From positions 1 to 64,000 of the forward strand of contig NZ_JACDIS010000009.1 of the NCBI RefSeq assembly GCF_013839525.1: DNA of 64,000 bases. The letters are read 5' to 3'. The stretch comes from Chthonobacter rhizosphaerae (GTDB lineage Bacteria; Pseudomonadota; Alphaproteobacteria; Rhizobiales; Pleomorphomonadaceae). Positions within the stretch are counted from its first letter, which is position 1, and every line of letters begins with the position of its first letter. Shown here in pieces: positions 8,503 to 18,361 of this stretch. Both the position numbers and the translations under genes were made by a program. Under the pieces are notes generated by a model. The model ran no database searches, had not been told where the DNA came from, and was given only the letters and a program-made list of their open reading frames with translations.

Positions 8503-10412
8503 TCCGCCGCCTCCATGGTGAGTTCGGACTCCAGCGTCTCGTCGTCGGTCTCGTCCTCCGCGGAGCCGCTCGCCTCCATATCTCGATACACAGCCTGGCC
8601 GGTGGCCGACTCGATGAGCGAAAGAAGCCGCATCTGCCGGTCGTCCATGAAGCGCTCGAAACGGTCGGCCCGCAGCAAGGCGGGATCGATCAGGTGGGAC
8701 GCGAGGCTCGCGTCGAGTTCCGGCGCCGGCACCCCGGGGCCGTCGCTGCCGCCGGCTTCCAGCCGCGCCAGATAGGCCGAGGGCGCCGCTCCACCGATGA
8801 TGCGATTGGTGCGGTAGGCAAGGGGCGTCTTGTTGATGATGCTGTCGAACACCTCCGGCTTCAGGCCGCGCTTCTGGCACCAGTCCTTCGGAAAGATGTG
8901 GTGGATGTCGACCGCCTCGCCGAAGAAGACCGTGTGATCGAATTTCTGGCCGGATCGCCAGTCGATCGCACCCTCCTTCATCAGCAGTGCGTTTACGCCC
9001 TTGTAGGCAGCGGACAGGCGCATGCGCATGGTCTTCAGGCGATCGGCCCGGAAGGTTGCCTCGCGGATGGTGGAGGGGAGGTCGCCCTCGCCCCGCACCC
9101 AGGCTGGCACCTCGATGAAGTCGCGGGCGAAGCGGCTTTCCACAGTGGAGCCGTAGAGTTCCCCGAAGACGCCGTTCCAATACCAGCGCACCAGCTTGGC
9201 ATGGTTGGCGGCCGGTTCGGCCGCGTCGCCGAGATCGGCGAGAATGGCGGCAAGGGGCACGAGCTGCGACTGGTAGGGTAGATCGAAGACCCTGTAGATA
9301 TGAAGTTTGTGCAGGAATCTCGCCGCCTGGACGAAGCCTTTCTCCACGACGGTCTCGTAGGCCTTGTAGGCCTGCAGCGGCAGGTTGAGGATGGCCTGAC
9401 GCGTCGGCGCGAGCGAGGGCAGTTCCTTGCCCTGCTTGCCAGCCGCCTCTGCCTGTCGGCGCCGGTCACGGTTGTGGAAGAGCGACACCGCTTGGAGGAA
9501 GTCGGTGTTGGAGACCTCCGCGATGATACCCTTGTCCTGCCCGCCGTATCTCAGCGTCTCGACGAACCGGTGCTGACGGCCTTTTTCGCCACCTTTGCCG
9601 TACCAGTCCTTGCGAAGCTCGTGGTTCTCGGCCGCGTACATGGCCGTGACCAGTTCGAAGGCATCCAACGGCTTGCCGCCCGTGTTGACCTTCTCGAACA
9701 CGGTGCAGACAGCCTCCTTGCTGGTCGAGGATGCAAGGGCGATTACAGGCACCTGATACTGCGCGAAATTCTGGATCACCTGTTCGAAGAACTCGGTGAT
9801 GATCGGGAGCAAGGACTCACGTCCACTCGTGATTGCATATCTCAGAAAGCGATTGTTCCATTCGTTCCAGGCAAATACCCTGGAGACGGGGTACATCAGC
9901 GCCTCGAACTCCTGCTCATCCGTGGACAGATCAAGGAGCGTCGTTCGGTTGAAGTCCGACCGCAGGATCTTGTCTGCCGGCATGGACAGGATTGCTTCTT
10001 CTCGGTCGACGGAGGGATCGAGGCATTTGCGGATATCGAGATAGAACCAACGGTCAACCGGCTTGTGCTTCGGCGTCATGGTGCGCACGACCTGTCCGCG
10101 CAGCGCCACCTGATACATGGACGTTGTGCGCTGCTGCCCGTCGAGAAGGAGTGATTCCGCCCGATCCGGACCGATCCCGTCCGGCGCGCCTTCGATCGGG
10201 CGCGGCTTGAAGTTGACCGTGCCGCCGGTCTTCAACGTCATCAGCGCCCCCACCGGGAAGGCGCGGGAAATGGAAGCGATCAGGCTCTTGATGCGGTCCT
10301 CGTCCCAGACCCAGCTCCGCTGGAAGTCCGGGAGTTGGATCTTGCCGTCATGACAATCCTTGAGGAGCTGATGCAAGTAGACCGGGTTGGTCTGGAACGT
10401 CGCCTCGGCCAT
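8499..10412 (-). CDS. DUF262/HNH-type GmrSD-like protein (637 aa)
   Basis: N-terminal DUF262 (ParB-like) domain with PDFQRSWVWDEDRIKSLI (29-46) and the hallmark DGQQR (91-95), which in GmrS/DndB-like proteins binds and hydrolyses nucleotide. The C-terminal part carries an HNH-type nuclease signature, DIHHIFPKDWC (502-512, His504/His505) with Asn527 in IINKTPL, comparable to the DUF1524 domain of GmrD. Family members restrict modified DNA or act as nucleases in composite defence loci. It begins 2 bp after the res stop and overlaps the DUF4268-like gene. It may add a second nuclease to the system. Intact. Confidence 0.85.
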   Translation of the reverse strand: MAEATFQTNPVYLHQLLKDCHDGKIQLPDFQRSWVWDEDRIKSLIASISRAFPVGALMTLKTGGTVNFKPRPIEGAPDGIGPDRAESLLLDGQQRTTSMYQVALRGQVVRTMTPKHKPVDRWFYLDIRKCLDPSVDREEAILSMPADKILRSDFNRTTLLDLSTDEQEFEALMYPVSRVFAWNEWNNRFLRYAITSGRESLLPIITEFFEQVIQNFAQYQVPVIALASSTSKEAVCTVFEKVNTGGKPLDAFELVTAMYAAENHELRKDWYGKGGEKGRQHRFVETLRYGGQDKGIIAEVSNTDFLQAVSLFHNRDRRRQAEAAGKQGKELPSLAPTRQAILNLPLQAYKAYETVVEKGFVQAARFLHKLHIYRVFDLPYQSQLVPLAAILADLGDAAEPAANHAKLVRWYWNGVFGELYGSTVESRFARDFIEVPAWVRGEGDLPSTIREATFRADRLKTMRMRLSAAYKGVNALLMKEGAIDWRSGQKFDHTVFFGEAVDIHHIFPKDWCQKRGLKPEVFDSIINKTPLAYRTNRIIGGAAPSAYLARLEAGGSDGPGVPAPELDASLASHLIDPALLRADRFERFMDDRQMRLLSLIESATGQAVYRDMEASGSAEDETDDETLESELTMEAAE

Positions 10413-10414
10413 GA

Positions 10415-13400
10415 TCAGGCTGCCTCGTTGGTAGCGGGTATGGCTGAACCGGCGGATAAACTCCGGATCAGTTCGGCATAAGCGTCCTGCATTGCGAACG
10501 GCTCACGCAATTCGGCAAACGACCAGCGTCCATAAGCGCCGATCCGGTTCACGCCGGGGACCCAGAGCGTCTCCATCGTGCCGGCCTTGAGCTCGGCATC
10601 GAGGCCCCGGAAACCCTTAATCTCGACGATCAGATACAGCGGATCGTCCGGGCCGTGGCCATCCTCGACCTTCACAATGAAGTCCGGCAGATAGCGCCGC
10701 GTCTCCGAGCCGAAGCGATAGGGCACCTCGAGACCGAGGCCCTGGTTCTTCACATAGGCGAGCGTGGCCGGGTGTTCCTCGACGACACGGGCGAACTCGA
10801 GTTCCCAGTCGCTGTCGCCGACGACGTAGTTGACGTGGGACTTGTTCTCGCTGGTCTTCCATAGCTTGGTCTTTGTTGTGATAAAACCGACGTGATCGGT
10901 GACGCCCGCGGGGTTGTAGGGATCGAGGAGCACGCGAACGACCGGCTCTCCTGCACCGCCGACAGAGTGAACGATCGCATGATAGATCTTCTCGGCGGCG
11001 CGATCGGCGATCTCGGCGTAGGTCAGCATGCCCGCCTTTGTGCCACCCTCAAGGACAAGGCAGTCCTTGATCCAGCGCCGAACGATCGGCTGGACCTTGT
11101 AGGTCAGATGGTAGGGCACCGGTTCCCCGACTTGCGCGAGATACTTCTCGATCAGTCGCTTGGTGAGATGGAGCGAAATGGAGGCGGGCCGCATCTCGTC
11201 GAGGACGTCCGGCGTGAGGTCCACCCCCTCGCCCACGAGCCCTTCGAGCCGTGTCGTGCAAGGCCCGGTCTCCGCCGGTGTCAGACGGTAGACCGAGTTG
11301 TCGGTGAAAGTCGCTGTAAGGCGGTCGTCCGGCAACTCGGTGCGGTATCCCGCAATCCGGGGAAAGCGGATCGATAGCATCGCGCGGTCCCGCATAGCCT
11401 GAATGCGGGTCACGGGCTTCGGTGGCGTCTTCGTCACCTTCTGCGGCTCGGTGGCGAAGTCGAAGGGGATGCCGAGGATGTCGGCATACTCTGCTTCGAA
11501 CAGGCGGTTGCCCTCGGCGTCGACCTCGTCTCCGAGCGCATAGGACTGGCGGCGGAGGCCGCGCCCGATCACCTGCTCGCAGAGAAGCTGCGTGCCGAAG
11601 GCGCGCACGCCGAGAACATGCGTCACGGTGTTCGTGTCCCAGCCCTCGGTCAGCATGGACACCGAGACGACGCAGCGGATCTGCTCGCCGAGCCGGCCTT
11701 CGCGGCCGACGGTGTTCATCACCTCGCGCAGGAGATCGGCATCGGACAGATTGCCGGCCTCGGCCCCTTCACGCTCAGCCTTCTCGCGCCGGAAACGCTC
11801 GATCTCGACCTCGGCGGCAGCGCGGAAGTTGGTGTCCAGTGCTTCGCCGGAGTCCAACTGCTGGCTGTCGATCAGGAGCGTGTTCATGCGCGGCATTGGA
11901 TTGCCGTTCTGATCGTAGTTCCGAAACAGGTCGAGGTGGCCGTTGTGGACGAAGCGCTTTTCACCGTCCTCACCGACCCGCTCCCACCCAGCGATCCACT
12001 CGTAAACGAGCTTAGACGTCGCCGTATTATTGCAGACGACAATGAAGACAGGAGGCACGCGGATGCCCGCCCGCTGCCAGGCCTCGTTCTCCTCGACATA
12101 GAGGGTGTAGAGGGACTGCAGGGCGTTCTGCAGGATCGGGTTGATGTTGAGTGGATCGAGGTCACCCGCCTTGCCGGCGCCCTTCTTCGGCATGGATCTG
12201 CCGATGTGGTCCCAAAGGTTCCGGAACACCGGCATGTCGTTCGCGACCGAGTTGTCCGAGACCGGCACGCGCGGCAGTTTCACGATCCCGCACTCGATGG
12301 CGTCGATCAGCGAGAAGTCAGAGACGACCCACGGAAAGAGCGTGCCTTCCGCGTACCCAGATCCGCGCAGGAAGAACGGCGTGGCCGAGAGATCGTAGAC
12401 GGTCCGGACGCCGACCTTGCGCTTCAGTGCCTCTAGTCCGGAGATCCAGAGCCTCGCCGCCTCGTTGTTCGATTTCGCCTCGGCGAGGTCGTCGCCTTTC
12501 AGCGGTTCCTTTTCCTCGATCTCACCCGTTCGCTCACGATAGCAGTGGTGGGCCTCGTCGTTGAGGACGACGACGTTCTTGAGCGTCAGGAGCTCGCCGC
12601 AGGCTCGGCGAAGCATATCGCCCTCGCTCTCCATTACCTCGATCGGCGTTCCCGTCCTGCCCTGGAGCAGTCGCTCGCCCGTTTGGTTGGTGTCCAGCAC
12701 CCGGCGGTGCTGGAAGACGTGATAATTGGTGATGACGATCTTGGCCTTCTGCAGGTCGATCATCATGTCCGGCGGGACCAGTTCGCGGGACGCGTAGTAG
12801 CTGTCCTCTCCAGACGGCAGGAGGACTCGCAGCCGATCCTTGATGGTGATCCCTGGCGCCACGATGACGAAGCCGCGCGAGAAGAGCTTCGAGCCCGGCG
12901 AACGGGCGGCATTGACCGCCTGCCAGGCGATGAGCATCGCCATCACCGTGGTCTTGCCGGCCCCTGTGGCAAGTTTGAGTGCAATCCGGAAGATCTCCGG
13001 ATTGGCCTCGGCGTTCGCCCGTTCCAACTCCTGGATGATGCCGGCATGGCGCCGCTGGGTCCGGGCGACCTCAGTCAGCCAGATTGCGGTTTCGGCCGCT
13101 TCGATCTGGCAGAAGAACGGCCTCGGCCCCTGGAAGGCGTGGTGGCGCCAGTGCTGAAGCAGCTTCTGCGTCGCCGGTGTGACTCCCCAGTCGTTGGGAT
13201 TGGGAAGCGACCGCCAGGATGCGACGTGCCCCCTGATCTCGTTGACCAGAGCGTTCTCGCTGTAGGTTCCCGGCTCGCCCTGCTGCGTGTGCAGCGCAAG
13301 TTCGGCCTGCTCAGGCCGACGACGGCGGGCTTTGGGAACGGGAGTGAGGTACTTGGATCGGCGCCGCCCGTGTGTCGGCGGTTGGTCGAGGGGCTGCCCT

Positions 13401-13480
13401 TGTTCATCAAGGCAATGATGGCGGGTCGGCACGTGATACGGCGAGTTCAAGATTGGCGTCACATAGAACGGTTTTGCCAT
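10415..13480 (-). CDS. res: type III-like restriction helicase-nuclease, BPTD_3080-like (1021 aa)
   Basis: Superfamily-2 helicase with Walker A ATGAGKT (171-177) and DEAH-type motif II NDEAHH (307-312), followed by motif III-like LSATPFF and motif VI-like IGRGLRR. The C-terminus has a PD-(D/E)xK-type nuclease signature: Asp923 in RYLPDF and Glu943/Lys945 in LIVEIKG. Domain order matches type III Res subunits, and overall it resembles the BPTD_3080 restriction family. It is the first gene of a minus-strand operon with DUF262, DUF4268-like and Mod genes. ATG at 13480 follows a GGGGGCG site. Intact, but type III Res normally needs Mod for target recognition, so activity is doubtful here. Confidence 0.88.
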   Translation of the reverse strand: MAKPFYVTPILNSPYHVPTRHHCLDEQGQPLDQPPTHGRRRSKYLTPVPKARRRRPEQAELALHTQQGEPGTYSENALVNEIRGHVASWRSLPNPNDWGVTPATQKLLQHWRHHAFQGPRPFFCQIEAAETAIWLTEVARTQRRHAGIIQELERANAEANPEIFRIALKLATGAGKTTVMAMLIAWQAVNAARSPGSKLFSRGFVIVAPGITIKDRLRVLLPSGEDSYYASRELVPPDMMIDLQKAKIVITNYHVFQHRRVLDTNQTGERLLQGRTGTPIEVMESEGDMLRRACGELLTLKNVVVLNDEAHHCYRERTGEIEEKEPLKGDDLAEAKSNNEAARLWISGLEALKRKVGVRTVYDLSATPFFLRGSGYAEGTLFPWVVSDFSLIDAIECGIVKLPRVPVSDNSVANDMPVFRNLWDHIGRSMPKKGAGKAGDLDPLNINPILQNALQSLYTLYVEENEAWQRAGIRVPPVFIVVCNNTATSKLVYEWIAGWERVGEDGEKRFVHNGHLDLFRNYDQNGNPMPRMNTLLIDSQQLDSGEALDTNFRAAAEVEIERFRREKAEREGAEAGNLSDADLLREVMNTVGREGRLGEQIRCVVSVSMLTEGWDTNTVTHVLGVRAFGTQLLCEQVIGRGLRRQSYALGDEVDAEGNRLFEAEYADILGIPFDFATEPQKVTKTPPKPVTRIQAMRDRAMLSIRFPRIAGYRTELPDDRLTATFTDNSVYRLTPAETGPCTTRLEGLVGEGVDLTPDVLDEMRPASISLHLTKRLIEKYLAQVGEPVPYHLTYKVQPIVRRWIKDCLVLEGGTKAGMLTYAEIADRAAEKIYHAIVHSVGGAGEPVVRVLLDPYNPAGVTDHVGFITTKTKLWKTSENKSHVNYVVGDSDWELEFARVVEEHPATLAYVKNQGLGLEVPYRFGSETRRYLPDFIVKVEDGHGPDDPLYLIVEIKGFRGLDAELKAGTMETLWVPGVNRIGAYGRWSFAELREPFAMQDAYAELIRSLSAGSAIPATNEAA

Positions 13481-13659
13481 CTTCGCCCCCGATTCGCGCT
13501 TCTGGGATCATGCCCGGATCACGAGAGGATGCAATCTCTGGGATAGTGGCGGGCAGGCGACGTCAACCAGCGCGGCCCCTTGCAGTCCATGGCAACCGAA
13601 CGCACGGGGGGTGAGTAGCAGGCTTAGGAACGAGTTCCGAATCCGCTTAAGCTCGTCGC

Positions 13660-14216
13660 GTGGCACTAACAACCTTGAGCATGAATGATACCCTGGACGG
13701 CTGCGTCGACCATGAGGAGGGAAGCACTGACGACGAGACGCACGCGTTATTCACCCGCTCTATAGACGAGCGCGGCGCGATGCTATGGGGCCGCATATCC
13801 CACAAAACGTTGGAGAGTTACTTGCCGGCGGTCGCTCGCGGCGGCGTGGCGGCGACGCCGGCGATGAACGAGTGGGCGGTAAAGCTGAACGCCAAACCGA
13901 AGTACGTGGCGTCGTACAACGCGAACAAACTTCCTGTGGGCCAGTAGCCACCGTATCGCCGACGACCATCGAACGGGCGTACAAAAGCTTTCGGACGCGA
14001 CTCCAGACGGCGTGCTTCTCGATAGCGCTAAACTCGCAACCGAGCTGGAGCGACTGGATCTGATCGACGAATATCAGTACTCGTCCACCTTAAGATCGCC
14101 GGCGACGGCCCGACCCTGTACCACGGCAGGCTGCCTAGTACGCGACGCTCGAACTGATCTCGGCGAAGCCGCTCAGCAACGGCGCGGTCGCTATACACTA
14201 TCGGCGCCAGCTCTGA
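13660..14216 (+). pseudogene. DHFR/RibD-C family protein remnant, several frameshifts
   Basis: Starts GTG at 13660. The first frame shows MNDTLDGCVDHEEGSTDDETHA-like sequence and MLWGRISHKTLESYLP, then WAVKLNAKPKYVASYN. After 13945 the reading moves to other frames, giving DGVLLDSAKLATELERLDLID, KIAGDGPTLYHGRLP and ISAKPLSNGAVAIHYRRQL before TGA 14214. This is the usual order of the DHFR-like family (GR..Y.., K.V.S.TL, L...LVDEY, HP...G.G..LF, K..SNGVV...Y). At least three frame changes make it a pseudogene. Confidence 0.7.
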
Positions 14217-14924
14217 CTGGGAGCAGCCTCAACGCGCCTGACTCGGGGGCGCTGCGCGGTCTCAGTGGTACCCTCGTCTGGCTGCCCGTACAGGCAGGCT
14301 GAGTACGACTGAAAGTGTCAGGGAGGTCCGGTTCTGACCCAGAGCCAATGGACCACAACCATAAGCACGGTCAAGTTGGGCGCGAATGCGGTGACGAGCC
14401 CGACACCAGCATCAGGACGGTCAGTCCAATGAGAACCGCGCGCAATTTAGCAGAGGCGCAGAGGTAACACTGTTTTCTAGGCATGCCGAGGAAAGGTGGC
14501 CGGGAATCGCCGGTTGACTTGGCAGGCATCGGTACTCGCCTACACTCGTTCAGTAATCTCTGCGTAGCCGCCGGGTCGATAGTACCGCGCCCCGTAAGAG
14601 TGGTCGGCACCAAGGGCCTATAGGATCCCTATCCGGTAAAGCCAACTATCAACCAGGGTGTCGATTGCGATCATGCTGGCCCCCGCGGTGAGCCAGCGTT
14701 CCCGGGTCCGATCTGTCCGAAAAAGTAGGTCGGACAGCACCACCCCGCACGTATTGCTATCTTCGGTACTCTAACCTACACCAGAAGGCTAAATTGAAAA
14801 AACAACTCGAACAGATGGAAGTTTTGTCAGGCGTGCCATCGGGCTCTTCATCATCGTATTCGCACACGCTTGCGCTTGTAGCTGTCACCTTCCAAACTCC
14901 TGGGCGAGCACTTAGAGGCGGGCT
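14217..14924. other. intergenic, no intact gene
   Basis: About 700 bp without a supported gene. On the minus strand 14460-14320 two adjacent frames each encode a hydrophobic stretch (AVLIGLTVLMLV, then FAPNLTVLMVVVHWLWV), which may be a frameshifted small membrane-protein remnant. A GAGGCGG site precedes the ATG at 14925. Confidence 0.4.
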
Positions 14925-16643
14925 ATGAGCACAATCAAGATTGCGTCACGGAATACAGCGGCGATTGAGGTCGGAACGCTGCGCGCCAAGCGTAGCGCCG
15001 ACGGCACGCGAATTCTTAGATATTACGTAGATATCGGAAACACCCTTATCAAGGCACACAAAGAGGTAAGCGCGACCGACCTTGAGTCGTTGCAACGCAA
15101 GGTCAACGCCCTAGTAGCTCAGTGGGATGAAAGAACTGAGCAGCAGAAGAAAAAAAATTACCAAATTTCAGGGCGGGAGTTGGCGGATCGAGAGACTATA
15201 GAGGCGAATGAGAAGCTTAGGGGGCTGCAGGACCTACTATTTAGTTCTTTGATTGCGAACAACAAAGTAGAATGGGAATCTCTGAAAGACCGCGCGCTCT
15301 TCAGAACCAATAAGATCTTTATCGACGCCCCCCCGCAGCGCCGAGATATCGAGAAGCCTGAGTTTGCTCCGCCGAAAATTGGCTTCTTCGATCGCTTGTT
15401 TGGCGGGGCGAAAGTAAAAATGCGCGATGCCGACGCGGCATATGCGGCCGCGGTCGATGCTTGGAATCAGAGTCAAATACAGGAAGACACTAGGTTTGAT
15501 GCTGAAATTGCAAAGTACGATCTAGCTAAGTCCGTATTCGAGGAAGAAGTTGGACGTGAGAAGGCGGACTTTTTCGCGAGGCAAGTCGAAACTAACAATA
15601 AAATCGACTTGATTGCGAGCGGGGTGGCTTCGGGAGATCCGGATTCGATCATTGAGCATGCTAATATTGTGCTAGACGCATCGGACTACGGGGGAATGTT
15701 CGAAAAAGACTTTTATATCGATTACAATATTGCCTCTAAGGCTGTCCTGGTAGACTACGAATTGCCCTCATATGACAGTCTGCCAAACGTCAAGCAGGTT
15801 CGCTTCAACCAGACTACTGGGGAATTGAAAAAGACGTACCTCAGTGACAAAGATGCAAAATCTCTCTATGACAGTGTATGTTATCAAATATGCCTGCGAA
15901 CAATCTATGAATTGATAGACGCAGATGTGCATGAGAATGTTCAGCAGGTGTTCTTCAATGGATATGCGTCCTTCCTTGATCGTGCTACCGGCCGGACGGA
16001 ACGCGCCTGCATCATGTCGATAATGGTGCAGCGCGATCAAATTGCATCCATCGACTTGTCTCGCGTTGATCCCAAAGCTTGCTTCAAAAGCTTAAAGGGC
16101 ATTTCTGCGTCGTCGCTTGCGGCCATGGTGCCGATAGCGCCTGTAATCAAGATTGACCGCGAGGATAAAAGGTTCATTGACCCCAAAGGGGCGATACAAG
16201 ATCTTGATGATGCGACCAATCTCGCAGCAATGGACTGGGAGCAGTTCGAGCATTTGGTTCGAGAAGTATTTGAGATGGAGTTTAGATCGCGCGGCGGGGA
16301 AGTCAAAGTAACACAGTCCAGTAGTGACGGTGGCGTAGATGCCGTTGCCTTCGATCCGGACCCCATCACGGGAGGCAAAATAGTCATCCAGGCGAAGCGG
16401 TATACAAAAACGGTGGGTGTCTCTGCAGTGAGGGATCTTTATGGTACTATGCAGCATGAAGGAGCGTCTCGGGGTATACTCATAACAACTGCGGACTATG
16501 GACCGGATGCACACAGATTTAGTTCGGGAAAACCAATCACGCTTATGAGTGGGTCCAACCTTTTGTATCTACTCGAGAAGCATGGCGTGCGCGCCAAGAT
16601 CGATCTACGGGAGGCTCGCAAGGAGCTTGCACTCCGCGGATAA
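14925..16643 (+). CDS. Mrr-type restriction endonuclease-like protein with a novel N-terminal region (572 aa)
   Basis: The C-terminal 140 residues form an Mrr_cat (PD-(D/E)xK) domain: DWEQFEHLVREVFE (437-450), SSSDGGVDAV with Asp472, and VIQAKRY with Gln489 and Lys491, then GILITTADYG. The first ~430 residues are unlike classical Mrr. A helical/coiled stretch (50-105) leads into APPKIGFFDRLFGGAKVKM, a second helical region (168-225) and a mixed domain to about 425 that I do not recognise. Base composition is clearly AT-richer than most neighbours, suggesting recent transfer. It stands alone with no methyltransferase or specificity gene, consistent with a type IV-like enzyme acting on modified DNA. 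Target unknown. Confidence 0.8.
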   Translation: MSTIKIASRNTAAIEVGTLRAKRSADGTRILRYYVDIGNTLIKAHKEVSATDLESLQRKVNALVAQWDERTEQQKKKNYQISGRELADRETIEANEKLRGLQDLLFSSLIANNKVEWESLKDRALFRTNKIFIDAPPQRRDIEKPEFAPPKIGFFDRLFGGAKVKMRDADAAYAAAVDAWNQSQIQEDTRFDAEIAKYDLAKSVFEEEVGREKADFFARQVETNNKIDLIASGVASGDPDSIIEHANIVLDASDYGGMFEKDFYIDYNIASKAVLVDYELPSYDSLPNVKQVRFNQTTGELKKTYLSDKDAKSLYDSVCYQICLRTIYELIDADVHENVQQVFFNGYASFLDRATGRTERACIMSIMVQRDQIASIDLSRVDPKACFKSLKGISASSLAAMVPIAPVIKIDREDKRFIDPKGAIQDLDDATNLAAMDWEQFEHLVREVFEMEFRSRGGEVKVTQSSSDGGVDAVAFDPDPITGGKIVIQAKRYTKTVGVSAVRDLYGTMQHEGASRGILITTADYGPDAHRFSSGKPITLMSGSNLLYLLEKHGVRAKIDLREARKELALRG

Positions 16644-16730
16644 TTGGTGGGCTTGACCAGTATTAGGCCATCCAGCCGCTCCCAAACACCCCTCGGGGAT
16701 GGTCCTCGGGGGTGACCTGCCACTGAACCT

Positions 16731-17023
16731 TCATCCAGCGTCGAATAGAGTCTCGGCGGACTCTTGCGCAGGTGGAGCAATGGTCGATCGGCGGAGCTGG
16801 TCTGGGTTGCGCAGCCGACTAGCCGTTGCAGTGAGATTGGCCGCTTAGACGGCCGGGTCCGGTAGCCGAGAGCCGAGTGAGGTCGGCTCCGGTTGTAGTC
16901 GTCCGCCTTGGCGGCGACCTTCGCTCGGGCGTGGTCGAGGCCGAAGAACCGGCTCTCGTTCAGGAGCTCGTCGCGCATTCGGCCGTTGAAGCTCTCGCAA
17001 TGGGGGTTCTGCATCGGCTTGCC
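16731..17023 (-). pseudogene. IS3-family orfB C-terminal remnant
   Basis: Minus-strand PGKPMQNPHCESFNGRMRDE, RFFGLDHARAKVAAKADDYN and RSRPHSALGYR are the end of an IS3 transposase core (catalytic Glu in CESFNGR). A frameshift follows. A second frame continues ANLTATASRLRNPDQLRRS to a stop at 16731, the usual C-terminal tail. Upstream of 17023 an in-frame stop and loss of similarity show that the rest is missing. Confidence 0.8.
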
Positions 17024-17333
17024 AGGTCGCTAGGATCGCCTGGGTGATCCTCACCCGGCCAGGAGCCCTCTACGAGCGTCGCATTACGGCGTGAGAAGAA
17101 AGGCTTCGGCCGACAGACTGTAAGGCTCGAGGAGGTGAGGACGGCACCGCGAGCCCTGGGCAAAAAAGCGTGCTTCTGCACGAAGTAGTTAGTTGGGAAC
17201 AGCGCGCGGGGATCTCATCATGGCCTGGCTGCAACAGCAGCCCACTCGCGAGAGGCCGGATACATTCGCACAGACTGTTCTCGTCGGATCGTCCGCGAAC
17301 CTTGCACGGACGGGGCGGACCATACATCATTAA
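17024..17333. other. junction sequence between IS remnants
   Basis: About 310 bp between the IS3 and IS110 remnants. I see no gene, terminal repeat or RNA in it. Confidence 0.5.
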
Positions 17334-17943
17334 GTTTAGAACGAGACGATGCAGTCGAACGTACTCCCGCATCAGCGCCTCGCGTGCCGCAAGCAGCGGA
17401 TATATGATCGGCGCCAACATGGCGTCTCCAGCGACCAGCTCGCGAACGTTTTCGGCGAACGACGTCCGCGACACGACTCCCGCCTTGAGCCCAAACGGAC
17501 GCAGTATTCCTCGGATCACATGTTCAACAGCTGCAACACAACAAACGACATCGTTGCGAGCGGCCGCCAGGGCGCGCGCCTGTTGACTGTCGATGCTCTT
17601 GACGTGTACCGGCTTAGACCAACCGGTCCTGGCGACCTGAGCAATTCCGCAGGCATCATTCCGGTCGGACGTCACAGGCATCGCCTAAAGCGCCGCTTTG
17701 ATCTGACGCGCTTCCATACTTACCGCAGGGAAGCCCAGCTTTAGCAGGTTAGCGGTCAGCCACTCCGAGGTCGGCCCCGCCTTGAGGTCCTCCCGCTCGA
17801 TCGCGCCCGACCAGGGCCCGAGAAAACGAGTGGTCGAAGGCGGGTCTGCTGACGCAGTCCCTTCGCGGAGAACCTTACCGCCGCTATCGATCACGCAAAT
17901 CGCAACGGAGTCTCAGCTAGACATCGACGCCGACGTAGACCAT
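17334..17943 (-). pseudogene. IS110-family transposase remnant, copy 2
   Basis: Starts MVYVGVDV at 17943. A frameshift near 17905-17915 leads to SVAICVIDSGGKVLREG, RFLGPWSGAIER and AGPTSEWLTANLLKLGFP. A TAG nonsense codon (17685-17687) interrupts it. It resumes TSDRNDACGIAQVARTGW through LREYVRLHRLVLN-type sequence and ends at 17334, losing the Transposase_20 half. It is very similar to the copy at 1-810, which lost its N-terminal end instead. Non-functional. Confidence 0.85.
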
Positions 17944-18151
17944 AGCGCTCCACTGGTCGGATTCGGCCTGACATCGTGCAGTTACGCACGCCATCGAGCA
18001 GACAAGGTCACGCGGTCAAGACCGAATACCCCATCTCCTCAGTGAACCGTGCACGCTTCATCTGTCCCTAATCAGGCCGAGCTCTAACGCGACGTGGAGG
18101 AAAGACGTAGTGGCAGGTCACAGCAAGTACACCACGATAGGGTGGCGTCCG

Positions 18152-18361
18152 CTATTGTTCAACCTTCAATTTCGTTAGCTGAGGTTGTGACGGCAGTGCG
18201 ATTGACATGAACTTGTGCGGCATCGGCATCCCGAGGCGCTCGGCTAGGCAGGCGGCGCGTGTATATAGCTCCTCGTCCGGCAGTTTCCGCACCCAGGCCA
18301 GATCATCGGCCGCATTGGCCGCCTCGAGCCGAGCAACTCGACGAAGGAGCGCCCTAGTCAC
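18152..18361 (-). CDS. small hypothetical protein (69 aa)
   Basis: Begins TRALLRRVARLEAANAADDL and continues WVRKLPDEELYTRAACLAERL; helical, no signal peptide or membrane segment. The ATG at 18361 overlaps the DUF5681 gene stop (ATGA), so it is translationally coupled to it. The DUF5681 protein ends in the same kind of Arg/Leu/Glu-rich helix, so the two may interact. Not recognised. Confidence 0.6.
   Translation of the reverse strand: MTRALLRRVARLEAANAADDLAWVRKLPDEELYTRAACLAERLGMPMPHKFMSIALPSQPQLTKLKVEQ

Noticed and set aside
11618-13546. Long plus-strand frames opposite the res gene
   Set aside because: No recognisable domain; the minus strand encodes a full helicase-nuclease.
16496-17014. 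172-aa minus-strand protein overlapping the Mrr-like gene
   Set aside because: Only the first third matches an IS3 transposase; the rest is antisense of the nuclease gene and of a frameshifted tail.
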